Shown piece after piece: positions 15,619-24,123 of a stretch of 64,000 bases of DNA. Under the pieces are notes generated by a model, which ran no database searches, was not told the DNA's origin, and saw only the letters and a program-made list of their open reading frames with translations. This DNA is from Lachnoclostridium sp. UBA3262 (GTDB lineage Bacteria > Bacillota > Clostridia > Lachnospirales > Lachnospiraceae). Every line of letters starts with the position of its first letter. Position 1 is the stretch's first letter. Position numbers and translations under genes: made by a program. The DNA lies in NCBI GenBank assembly GCA_002362575.1, contig DEUM01000018.1, forward strand, positions 6,231 through 70,230, in the 5' to 3' direction.

Positions 15619-17109
15619 TTAGATAAAGTTCAACAGCGACTGCCCTAATATTTTTGAAGTAGCGTTCAACGTCGCCTGATACAGCAAATCTGCCTCTGAG
15701 AAATTAATGTATGCCTCACCCAAATCCGCATCTTCATTTTCCGACTTTGCATCCTCCGTATCCAGTCTGTCCTGTTTTAACTTAACCTCTGACATTTCCA
15801 GACGGGCATAGCGGGAACCATGTTCTGCCATAGCGACGTTCAGTCCATCCTGCGTCTCCTGACAAGTCGTAATTGCCGCAGAAAGCGCATTTGTCAGTAC
15901 AGTCTTGCCAAGCGCTAACTGTGTCTCTATCTGTTTTTGCAATTCTTTCAGATTTGCCATCGTCTCCGTGTCTCCCTCGTCGCAGTCATCAATCCGTTTA
16001 TTCACTGCGGTCAGGTGTTCCTCAATCACATCAATGTCATTGCAGACATTTTGAATTTCCTCAATCATTCTGTGAACATCCAGACTGATTGCATTGCATG
16101 CTTCGGTATTTACTGTCAATACCTGACTAAAATTAATCTGATAATTTAATGTCTGGCTGCCCGCTGTTTTATATAATGCTGTCTCACCTGTCACGTTATT
16201 AACGGATGAACATACAAAATAATGCTCCGGTCTGACGTCGTTCTTTTGATAATTTGTCTTCTGATAAGTAGCGCTAAGATCCGAACCGGCACGGACATCA
16301 TTATATATATTGTCGCCAAATAATACTTCTCCCGTCTCCGGCACAAAATAAATCTCATCCTCACCCGGATGTAAATGTTCATTATAGGAAGTATTGTCGC
16401 CGATACTCTTTGTCACAGCTGTCACTGTCTTCGCATTACCGTCTTTATCAGTATAGCTGAACGTCACATCCGCACCGTCTTTATCACAATCGTCATAAGA
16501 AAGTTTAATCCGGTGGGTGGTCTGGAACTGGGACGCTTCATTTGCATAATCCGCCGCAGTCTTTGCGTCATCGTATTCTGCCTGCCCATAAATATAATCG
16601 TATTTCCGGATATGGTTAATATCCAGATTTTCTGTAATCGTATATGTTGTATCGCTCTGAGCTTCTGTAAAAAGAAGCGGCACATCTGTGCGGTAGCCGG
16701 TAAACAGGTAACGCCCTGCATAGTCCTGATTCGCATTCTGCTCATAAATATAAGCTGAATACTGTTTGAGCTGGGCAACGATATCCTTTCTCTGTTTTGT
16801 CTCATAAGTACCTGTCGCAGCCTGTGTACAGTAGGTTATCATTTCTTCCAGACGTCCATTCATATTCTTAATCGACTTCTCTGTCGCATTCATCCACGAG
16901 GTAGCGTCGTTAATATTCAACAGATACTGGTCAATCTCTGCCAACGTCGTGCGGTACTTCAAGGCACGCATGGCAATCGTAGGATCATCCGACGGACGCT
17001 GGATTTTCTTCTGCGTATTATACTGCTGAAGATATTTATTGTATACCGTCTTATGTTTCTGCATATTCGATAATGAATTGTTGCGCATCATTGCGTTCGT
17101 AATTCTCAT
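15619..17109 (-). CDS. flgL: Hook-filament junction protein FlgL (HAP3)
   Basis: A 496-residue FlgL, which forms the junction between FlgK and the filament. Seen: flagellin-like termini, with MRITNAMMRNNSLSNMQKHK at the start, then QRPSDDPTIAMRALKYRTTL, and a C-terminal coiled helix (EAYINFSEADLLYQATLNAT). The middle (about residues 150-330) is a variable beta-rich region. Length is at the upper end for FlgL. The start has GGAGGTCATGTT ahead of ATG 17109. It lies 28 bp after the second flgK and 28 bp before fliW. Confidence 0.94.
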   Translation of the reverse strand: MRITNAMMRNNSLSNMQKHKTVYNKYLQQYNTQKKIQRPSDDPTIAMRALKYRTTLAEIDQYLLNINDATSWMNATEKSIKNMNGRLEEMITYCTQAATGTYETKQRKDIVAQLKQYSAYIYEQNANQDYAGRYLFTGYRTDVPLLFTEAQSDTTYTITENLDINHIRKYDYIYGQAEYDDAKTAADYANEASQFQTTHRIKLSYDDCDKDGADVTFSYTDKDGNAKTVTAVTKSIGDNTSYNEHLHPGEDEIYFVPETGEVLFGDNIYNDVRAGSDLSATYQKTNYQKNDVRPEHYFVCSSVNNVTGETALYKTAGSQTLNYQINFSQVLTVNTEACNAISLDVHRMIEEIQNVCNDIDVIEEHLTAVNKRIDDCDEGDTETMANLKELQKQIETQLALGKTVLTNALSAAITTCQETQDGLNVAMAEHGSRYARLEMSEVKLKQDRLDTEDAKSENEDADLGEAYINFSEADLLYQATLNATSKILGQSLLNFI

Positions 17110-17136
17110 AACATGACCTCCGCTCTCATTATTTTA

Positions 17137-19017
17137 TTAAACTGCCGTCTGATTGATTAACTTATCCAACACTTCATTCATTACTGATAATACTTTAAAC
17201 TGATTAGAAAGCATATTCTGGAATATAATCAGGTCCGCTCCTTCTTCATCCTCATCCACACCGGATATAGATTTACGATTTGTGTCAATCGCATACATCA
17301 AATCGCTCTGGCTCTTTGCCAAAGTCACAGCCTTCCTCGTATTAACGCCGAGTGTGGAAGAAAGAGACTGGATAAAGTCATCCGGTGCGCCGTGCACGAA
17401 CATTGTTGATTTATCTTTCAAATCAAGCAGTCTCTGAAGATTCTCTCCGTTATCGTTACCAATACTCTGTCCGTCTGCCTTTACTTCCTTACATGCCAGC
17501 AGTCCGGTATCAGCAACAACCTCCTTTGTCACAGTGAAATTCAACGCTGTTATATAGTAGTAGGAACCGGTATAGGTACCGTCATCATTCTGTTTTGCCA
17601 GCGAAGTAAAGGAAGCATCTTTCCCATCCGTTCTCTCTGTGAAAATGAAATCATCCCCGGTTGCCTGTACAGTTGCATTGAAGAAGTCAATTCCCATGTT
17701 ATCATACAAATCATGTCCCTGATTCTGTACTGTATTAAATTCCTGTGCAAATGTCCTGACAAATTCATTCAGCTGTGACATGTAATACGGAATCCCTTTT
17801 ACATTTACCGGAGTCCCGACATTTACGGCATATCCTTTATTCATCGCAATGTTCAGTGACTTGGCGTCTGCCACGTCCATAACATCATTTAATACAAACT
17901 CGTAAGTAAAGCTGCCATCTTCATCGACTTCAACACTAAATTCCTTATAGGTATATACCCGGTTATTGATTGTGATTTCTCCATCATTCGCCGGGATATT
18001 CAGTTTCTGTACATCATTGATACTGCTGTCGGATAGTGTCAGAACAATGTTTCCTTCTTCATTGTTCTTAAGTGCGGATACTTTGCCCTGCAATGTTGTA
18101 GCGTTATTCCCATCCCGCATTTCAAACAGGGACTGGAGCTTTCCGCCCAAGGCATTTGTATATGGATTGAATGTATTGCCATTCGCCCATTCAACCTTGT
18201 AGCATCCATCTATATCACCAAGATTGCTGTAAGTTTCTTTCTGTGCGATTTCCAGCTTATTTGTATGGTAAGTATCTACCAGTGGCCCGCCGTTAATATA
18301 TACATAATACTGCGGAATACCGATACCGTCTGCTGCCGGGATTTCCTCTACCTTTACATTGCAGTATTGGGAAAGCTCATCCTCCAGCAGTGACCTCTGG
18401 TCCCGCAAATCATTTGCCACAGAGCCGTATGCCTCTACTGTATTGATTTGCTTCGTAATCGACACCAGTTTATCCGCAATGGCATTGATTTGGTCTACAC
18501 AACCTTTAATTTCGGAATTGATTTTATCCTGCTCCTTCTGAAGATTGGTCGCCATATTTGTCACAAACGAAGTAAACGTCTGTGCTTCTGCCACTACTTT
18601 TTTACGGACAGTGTCATTATTTGGTTTCCCCTTCAAGTCGCTCAGCGCTGCGTAGAACTGGTCAAACGCATCGCCAAACAGGGATTTGTCTTCACTGACT
18701 ACATTTCCGCATACTACATCCTGTATCGCTTTTAAATAGTGAGCTTCTGTATCATATTTATTATAAGCTGAGCGGGTGCTCTGAAATTTTGTGTCATAAT
18801 ATGCGCTGCGCTGTCTGGAGATGCTGGAAACCTCTACACCAAACCCCTGTACACTCAGCGAGCTTTTATTTCCAACCATGGAAACACGGTTTGTCACCTG
18901 TCTGGAATATCCTTCCGTCTCAATATTGGCAACATTGTGCGCTGTCGTCTGGATTGCTGCATTATAAGTCATCATACCTGACTTTGCAATCTCAAAACTT
19001 CCAAATGTAGATGCCAT
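17137..19017 (-). CDS. flgK: Hook-associated protein FlgK (HAP1), second paralogue
   Basis: A 626-residue FlgK. Seen: the rod/hook-type N-terminus (FGSFEIAKSGMMTYNAAIQT, then TAHNVANIETEGYSRQVTNR), a coiled N-terminal region, a beta-rich middle, and a C-terminus with GVDEDEEGADLIIFQNMLSN followed by QFKVLSVMNEVLDKL. It starts 4 bp after the upstream flgK stop and is clearly diverged from it in both variable and conserved parts, so it is an old duplication and not a recent copy. One of the pair may have taken over a different junction role. Which is the main HAP1 is not decidable by eye. Confidence 0.92.
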   Translation of the reverse strand: MASTFGSFEIAKSGMMTYNAAIQTTAHNVANIETEGYSRQVTNRVSMVGNKSSLSVQGFGVEVSSISRQRSAYYDTKFQSTRSAYNKYDTEAHYLKAIQDVVCGNVVSEDKSLFGDAFDQFYAALSDLKGKPNNDTVRKKVVAEAQTFTSFVTNMATNLQKEQDKINSEIKGCVDQINAIADKLVSITKQINTVEAYGSVANDLRDQRSLLEDELSQYCNVKVEEIPAADGIGIPQYYVYINGGPLVDTYHTNKLEIAQKETYSNLGDIDGCYKVEWANGNTFNPYTNALGGKLQSLFEMRDGNNATTLQGKVSALKNNEEGNIVLTLSDSSINDVQKLNIPANDGEITINNRVYTYKEFSVEVDEDGSFTYEFVLNDVMDVADAKSLNIAMNKGYAVNVGTPVNVKGIPYYMSQLNEFVRTFAQEFNTVQNQGHDLYDNMGIDFFNATVQATGDDFIFTERTDGKDASFTSLAKQNDDGTYTGSYYYITALNFTVTKEVVADTGLLACKEVKADGQSIGNDNGENLQRLLDLKDKSTMFVHGAPDDFIQSLSSTLGVNTRKAVTLAKSQSDLMYAIDTNRKSISGVDEDEEGADLIIFQNMLSNQFKVLSVMNEVLDKLINQTAV

Positions 19018-19021
19018 ACTA

Positions 19022-20812
19022 TCAGCCTCCTAATCTTTCTATCAAATACTCTAACATTTCTGCAACCGTTGTAATGTACCGGGAAGAAGCATCGTAACAG
19101 CGCTGGAACTTAATCAGCTCGGCTAGCTCCTCCTCCGAAGATACTCCCATTACGTTCTGTCTTTCTGTGTCTGCTGTTGCCACGGTAAGCTCCTGATTTT
19201 CTATAATACCATTCCACACATCCCCCTGCGTCGCTAAATCCGTCACCATGTTCGTATAAAAATCAAATGAATTGTAGCTTGACATGGAATCCGGAGTAAG
19301 GGAACCGATTTTATTGTGCATACGCTCCGCTATCTCACGCATCTCATCATGTGCATAGCTGTTATGAGCATCGCTCTTGTCGTTAAATTTTACCGGGAGT
19401 GTCGAACAATCCTTTAACAGAACCGGATTGATTTCGAGCTGGTTAATCGTATACAGGCTGTATACATCCTCCGGATCTTCTTCATTGTATCGGTATACTT
19501 CAATACTGTCCTGCGTACCGTCATCCAGAGTAACGGTAACTGTTTCTTTCGTATATCTCTCACAGTTTCTCCGGGTAAAAAGTTCTGTTCCCATCGTTTT
19601 ATATTCATCGTCACCGATAAATGCCTTATCCTCATCCAACACGCGGATTGTGGAGCCGTCAGCCAGCGTCAGCTCTTTGTTCGGGCAAAAGCCATCGTTA
19701 ATCAGTGTGACAATCCCATGAACCAAAGTATCAAGCTGGCTCTGAACCTTCATAACGACAGACGCTCCTACACTGTCATTGTACGCCTCTAAATCTTTTG
19801 AGTACTGACTCATTGCATTAACGTAGGCTTTTCTGTCAAGCCCTCCGTCTGCATTTCTGTAATCTTCTTCTTTTGGCTTAACCGGCATATTCGTATAGTT
19901 TGCCGCATAGGAACCTCTTGCTACCAATATTCCTCTCAGAGAACCGACGTCTGTGTTGTTACTCGTGGAAAACTTCAGGCTGTCATTTCTAAAATAATCC
20001 CCTCCGCTTTCCCAGACCGGTTTCAAAAGCCTTGAAGTCGAGCTTTCATATTCTGTTGTCAAAAAGTACTGTCTTGTCGCATCCAGCAGATAAGCTCCCT
20101 CTGTATATATGGCAATCGTACCATCCTTTTCTTCTTTCACTTCAAAATTTATCATTTCACCCAGCTGGTCAAGATATTCATTTCTCTTGTCACGGTAATC
20201 ATTCGCAGACTCACCGTTTGCCTCATACTTCTGAATCTGTTTGTTCAGCGCCTTGATTTCTGTAACAATGTCGTTAATCTGGTCAACCTGCTTTTTTACT
20301 TCCATATTCAGACTTGTCTGGTATGTATTCAGCTGTCCCTGTACTACCTTGGCGCGTTCCACAAACTGAGAGGCTACCGACACAACCTGTTCCTTAATGA
20401 CAATACTGTCTGCTTTTACATTTCCCAATGAACTCAGAGCGTTGTACAAATCATTTATTCCGGCAGAAAATTCCTGTCCCTGCAGTTCACCAAGCATATC
20501 TTCAATTTCCAAGGTCGCTTTCTGATTTGCTTCATAAAAACCCTGACGGCCTACCTGAAGGCGATACTGCTCATCCAGAAAGGTGTTCCGTATCTGTCTT
20601 GTCTTTACAATAACGGTTCCTGTACCGACCTGAATCACATTGTTATGTGCCCCCAGTGTATTCTGGTAAAAGGAGTCTGATACAATAACCTGCTGCCTTG
20701 TATATCCCTTTGTCTGGGCATTGGCAAGATTATGTGAAGTTGTATTTAAAGAGGCCTGTGCCGATTTCAGTCCCGACACGCCCGCATTAAAACTTGTCAA
20801 TAGATTTGCCAT
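19022..20812 (-). CDS. flgK: Hook-associated protein FlgK (HAP1), first paralogue
   Basis: A 596-residue FlgK that connects the hook to FlgL. Seen: LLTSFNAGVSGLKSAQASLN, then TTSHNLANAQTKGYTRQQVI, closer to classical FlgK than the second copy. The C-terminus has GVSSEEELAELIKFQRCYDA and SRYITTVAEMLEYLIERLGG. It follows flgN by 102 bp and precedes the second flgK by 4 bp. Start ATG 20812 has a moderate AAAGGACG-type site. Confidence 0.95.
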   Translation of the reverse strand: MANLLTSFNAGVSGLKSAQASLNTTSHNLANAQTKGYTRQQVIVSDSFYQNTLGAHNNVIQVGTGTVIVKTRQIRNTFLDEQYRLQVGRQGFYEANQKATLEIEDMLGELQGQEFSAGINDLYNALSSLGNVKADSIVIKEQVVSVASQFVERAKVVQGQLNTYQTSLNMEVKKQVDQINDIVTEIKALNKQIQKYEANGESANDYRDKRNEYLDQLGEMINFEVKEEKDGTIAIYTEGAYLLDATRQYFLTTEYESSTSRLLKPVWESGGDYFRNDSLKFSTSNNTDVGSLRGILVARGSYAANYTNMPVKPKEEDYRNADGGLDRKAYVNAMSQYSKDLEAYNDSVGASVVMKVQSQLDTLVHGIVTLINDGFCPNKELTLADGSTIRVLDEDKAFIGDDEYKTMGTELFTRRNCERYTKETVTVTLDDGTQDSIEVYRYNEEDPEDVYSLYTINQLEINPVLLKDCSTLPVKFNDKSDAHNSYAHDEMREIAERMHNKIGSLTPDSMSSYNSFDFYTNMVTDLATQGDVWNGIIENQELTVATADTERQNVMGVSSEEELAELIKFQRCYDASSRYITTVAEMLEYLIERLGG

Positions 20813-20914
20813 TTTACAACGTCCTTTCCTAAAAACTTTTCTATAGAAAACAGAAATACACCAATGTCTTGAAAAGTATTTCCGTGTGATTCCAATTAAA
20901 TATTTGAAATCACA

Positions 20915-21430
20915 CTACTGCTTGGCGTCGAACATACCATGCGGCGGCGCCATTCCAGCAACTTCCGAAGCATTGCTGGAATAATTGCTGCTTCCCGAAG
21001 ACATCCGTGTACTCCTTATCACATTCATATTAAATTCAACCATTTCCATTGATTCTTTTAATAAATCTTTGTTCTGGTCATTTAACTCCTGCAGACGCAT
21101 TACTGTTTTCCGTAACCTGTCATGCACTTCCTGCAGCTTCTCCTGATCTTGCGGCTGATTCTTTAAGACTTCTTCAATCTGCTCAAGCGTGATGGTTTTC
21201 GGATCCTTCCCGAGAACGGTTGCAATATCATTTGCGACCTGTTCCCGTTTCTGTTCCAAAGCGGCCGTCTTATCCACCAGCTCGTGCTCTCTGACTGTTA
21301 TGTCCTGTAATGACTTTAAGTCATTCGCTATAATCGCCCTTGTCTTTTCCTCCTGTACAGGAATCAATTCTCTGTACAGACTTTCTTCAGCGTCTAAGGT
21401 CTGAATCAACTCCTCCATCAAACTCGCCAA
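20915..21430 (-). CDS. flgN: Flagellar export chaperone FlgN
   Basis: A 171-residue helical protein of the FlgN family, which chaperones FlgK and FlgL. Seen: MEELIQTLDAEESLYRELIP at the N-terminus, then EEKTRAIIANDLKSLQDITV, a long coiled-coil region, and a short disordered Ser/Asn-rich tail. The start is probably TTG at 21430, which stands 9 nt after AGGAGG; the first in-frame ATG is 12 bp further in. It sits 20 bp after flgM and upstream of both flgK genes, as expected. Confidence 0.92.
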   Translation of the reverse strand: MASLMEELIQTLDAEESLYRELIPVQEEKTRAIIANDLKSLQDITVREHELVDKTAALEQKREQVANDIATVLGKDPKTITLEQIEEVLKNQPQDQEKLQEVHDRLRKTVMRLQELNDQNKDLLKESMEMVEFNMNVIRSTRMSSGSSNYSSNASEVAGMAPPHGMFDAKQ

Positions 21431-21450
21431 ATGAAATTCCTCCTATCGGA

Positions 21451-21720
21451 CTAAGAAAGCAATTTATCTGCCATCTTTTCAGCAACATCTTCCAGAGATA
21501 CCGAATATGTTCCTGCTGCCATCTGTGCCCGGATTTCTTTAATCTTATCTTCGCGCACATCAGAACTCTGGCTTGCTGCCTGTTTTGCCACCTGATAAGC
21601 GCTGCCAAAACTTGAAATCTCTAAAGAATCCTTGCTGCTCGTCTTTCCAGACTTTGCACCATTCTTTGATTTATTGGTATTATAGAGTTGATTTACCTGC
21701 ATATAAGCATCAATTCTCAT
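21451..21720 (-). CDS. flgM: Anti-sigma-28 factor FlgM
   Basis: An 89-residue FlgM, which holds sigma-D until the hook is complete. Seen: MRIDAYMQVNQLYNTN, a Lys/Ser-rich disordered N-terminal half, and the C-terminal sigma-binding helices (REDKIKEIRAQMAAGTYSVS, then VAEKMADKLL). ATG 21720 follows GGAGG with 7 nt spacing. It has its own sigma-D promoter, giving the usual autoregulatory loop, and leads the flgM-flgN-flgK-flgK-flgL-fliW-csrA run. Confidence 0.94.
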   Translation of the reverse strand: MRIDAYMQVNQLYNTNKSKNGAKSGKTSSKDSLEISSFGSAYQVAKQAASQSSDVREDKIKEIRAQMAAGTYSVSLEDVAEKMADKLLS

Positions 21721-21779
21721 GACTCTACCTCCATTCCTACAACTTCGAAACATTGTTCATTTCATGTTCCTTACTATAT

Positions 21780-21806
21780 TTATCGGACATTGTTTCGGAT
21801 TCCTTA
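21780..21806 (-). promoter_or_regulatory. Sigma-D promoter of flgM
   Basis: On the minus strand TAAGGAAT, 11 nt, TCCGATAA. The -10 half is a near-perfect sigma-28 match with exact spacing. It lies in the 104-bp gap between the topoisomerase A gene and flgM. Confidence 0.8.
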
Positions 21807-21824
21807 GCCTCTTTTTAAATCTTT

Positions 21825-24095
21825 TTATATTTCCAGTGACGCTTTCTGTCCCTTCGCCGCCCGTTTCCGGTTGCGGACTCTCCTCGCATTCAGAGTCTTT
21901 CCGTTATATTCAAAGGTCTCTGCAGAAGGTGGAACAGCCGTCGCAAATACAAGAAAATCATTTTTATCAAGCGCAATCGCCTTTACTCCCCGGCTCGTTT
22001 TCTTAAATTCACTGACTTCATTTACAGCAAATCCGAGAGAGAGTCCCTTATCTGTCAGTAGAATGACCTTCTTTGTCCCTGCCAGCACTTCACCTGCTGT
22101 CAGAAGGGAGACATCTACCAGCTCATCCTCTGCATCCAGCTTTGTAGCCGCCACCTGAAGTCTGGCCGTCTCAAACTCAACGCCGGACACCAGCTTGATG
22201 TAACCGCTCTTAGTCGTAAACATCAGCATGGATTCAAACAAATCTTCAAAACTTACATATAACAGCCCTTCGTCATTATTATCCATCTTACATAATGAAT
22301 GAATCAGCGCTCCCTTGTCTTTCATTTTACAACGCGGAATCTTATCTGCCTTTACTTGATGCATGCTTCCCGTGTTTGTAAAAATACAAAGCTTATCGGT
22401 ATTTTTCATTTTTACAATCGTAGTAAATTCCTTCTTTGTTTCCTCATTTGCCCGTCCGAACGCTGCCGCATCTACCGCCTTCGTATAGCCGAACCGGTCA
22501 ATGCAGATATACAAATCTTCTATAACAACCTTTTCCACATAAGCATTTGTTACCGCATCGGTCAGCATCGTTTTTCTCGCTGTCGCAAAGGTCTTCTTAT
22601 ACTCACGTAGTCTCCCTTTAATTACCTTATACAGTTCTTTCACATCAGAAAGAACCTTTTCATACTCTGCAATGTCCGCCAGCAGACTGTCATTTTCTTC
22701 ATGAAGTTTGAGAATCTCAAGTCCGATTAACTTGCTGAGCGGCATGGCAAGAATGGCGTCTGCCTGCACCTCCGTAAACAAAAGTGTTTTCGCCTGTTTT
22801 TCAGAATCAGCGCTTTTGAAACGGATATCTGTCGTCACGCCTTCAATCAGACACGCCTTTGCCTGCCTGACAGAGGAAGAACCACGCAGGATTTCAATAA
22901 TCAAATCAATGACATCCGTCGCCTTCATCAGACCTTCCACAATCTCCAGACGCTTCTTTGCCTTCTCCAACAGGAAGCGGTATTCCTTCGAGTATAAATC
23001 TTCCTGAAACAGCACAAATTCCTCAATCATGGATTTGAGACTGAACACCTTCGGCTGTCCGTTTCCCGATTCCGACGGCTTAATCGCTAACAGATTGACG
23101 CCATATGTATCTTCCATCTGTGTCTTTTTATACAGACCATTCAGAAGATTTTCAATATTCCTGTCCTTTTTTACCTCTATAACAATCCGGATTCCCTCTT
23201 TGGAGGACTCATCCCGGACATCATAGATTTCGTCAAATACTTTTTCCCTGACTAAGGAAGCCAGATTTTCTACTAGTTTTGCCTTATTTCCTGAAATTGT
23301 ATACGGAATTTCTGTAATAATGATATTTTTTCTGCCATTATCGCCCTTTTCCACTTCTGTCTTTGCACGGAGACGAACTTTCCCCTCGCCCTTCTCATAG
23401 ATTTCCCTCATTTCGGAAGCATTGACGATAATACCTCCGGTCGGAAAGTCCGGAGCCGGGATGTAATCCATCAGCTTGTCAAGGGAAATTCCCGGTCTGT
23501 CCATATAGGCAATGACAGCGTCAATCACCTCTCCTGGATTGTGCGGCGGTATATTGGTCGCCATTCCTACGGCAATACCGGTCGTTCCATTGATTAAAAG
23601 GTTCGGAAGCATAGCCGGAAGAACAGTTGGTTCTTTTTCACTGTCGTCAAAGTTTGGCATAAACTCTACCAGCCCTTTTTCCAGATTGGCAAGCATCGTC
23701 ATAGCCGCCGGCGAAAGGCGTGCCTCGGTATAACGCATAGCCGCCGCCCCGTCACCGTCAATAGAGCCAAAGTTTCCATGTCCATCTACAAGCGGCGTAT
23801 TCAATGAATAATTTTCTGTCATGTGTACAAGCGCATCATAAATAGAAGAATCACCGTGCGGGTGGTACTTACCCATCGTATCACCGACAATACGGGCACT
23901 CTTTCTGTGCGGCTTATCCGGCGACAATCCCAGCTCCTTCATCGCATACAGGATTCTCCTCTGCACCGGCTTTAAACCGTCCCTCACATCCGGAAGCGCA
24001 CGCTCCACAATAACGCTAATCGCATAATCACGAAACGACGTTTTCATTTCTTCTGAAAAATCCAGTTGAATTACATTTTCCATACTCTGACTCAT
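21825..24095 (-). CDS. parC: Type IIA topoisomerase subunit A, ParC-like
   Basis: A 756-residue DNA-cleaving subunit. Seen: RALPDVRDGLKPVQRRIL, the quinolone-site region KYHPHGDSSIYDALV, the catalytic Tyr122 in AAMRYTEARLSP, and PNLLINGTTGIAVGMATNIP. The C-terminal beta-pinwheel follows, but I see no QRRGGRG-type GyrA box, which argues for topoisomerase IV (decatenation) over gyrase. The length is also shorter than most GyrA. It begins 28 bp after the parE-like gene. A gyrase-type role remains possible; Lachnospiraceae often keep gyrBA near oriC and this pair elsewhere. Confidence 0.85.
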   Translation of the reverse strand: MSQSMENVIQLDFSEEMKTSFRDYAISVIVERALPDVRDGLKPVQRRILYAMKELGLSPDKPHRKSARIVGDTMGKYHPHGDSSIYDALVHMTENYSLNTPLVDGHGNFGSIDGDGAAAMRYTEARLSPAAMTMLANLEKGLVEFMPNFDDSEKEPTVLPAMLPNLLINGTTGIAVGMATNIPPHNPGEVIDAVIAYMDRPGISLDKLMDYIPAPDFPTGGIIVNASEMREIYEKGEGKVRLRAKTEVEKGDNGRKNIIITEIPYTISGNKAKLVENLASLVREKVFDEIYDVRDESSKEGIRIVIEVKKDRNIENLLNGLYKKTQMEDTYGVNLLAIKPSESGNGQPKVFSLKSMIEEFVLFQEDLYSKEYRFLLEKAKKRLEIVEGLMKATDVIDLIIEILRGSSSVRQAKACLIEGVTTDIRFKSADSEKQAKTLLFTEVQADAILAMPLSKLIGLEILKLHEENDSLLADIAEYEKVLSDVKELYKVIKGRLREYKKTFATARKTMLTDAVTNAYVEKVVIEDLYICIDRFGYTKAVDAAAFGRANEETKKEFTTIVKMKNTDKLCIFTNTGSMHQVKADKIPRCKMKDKGALIHSLCKMDNNDEGLLYVSFEDLFESMLMFTTKSGYIKLVSGVEFETARLQVAATKLDAEDELVDVSLLTAGEVLAGTKKVILLTDKGLSLGFAVNEVSEFKKTSRGVKAIALDKNDFLVFATAVPPSAETFEYNGKTLNARRVRNRKRAAKGQKASLEI

Positions 24096-24123
24096 TTTTT
24101 ACTCCATTCCGAGAACATATCTC

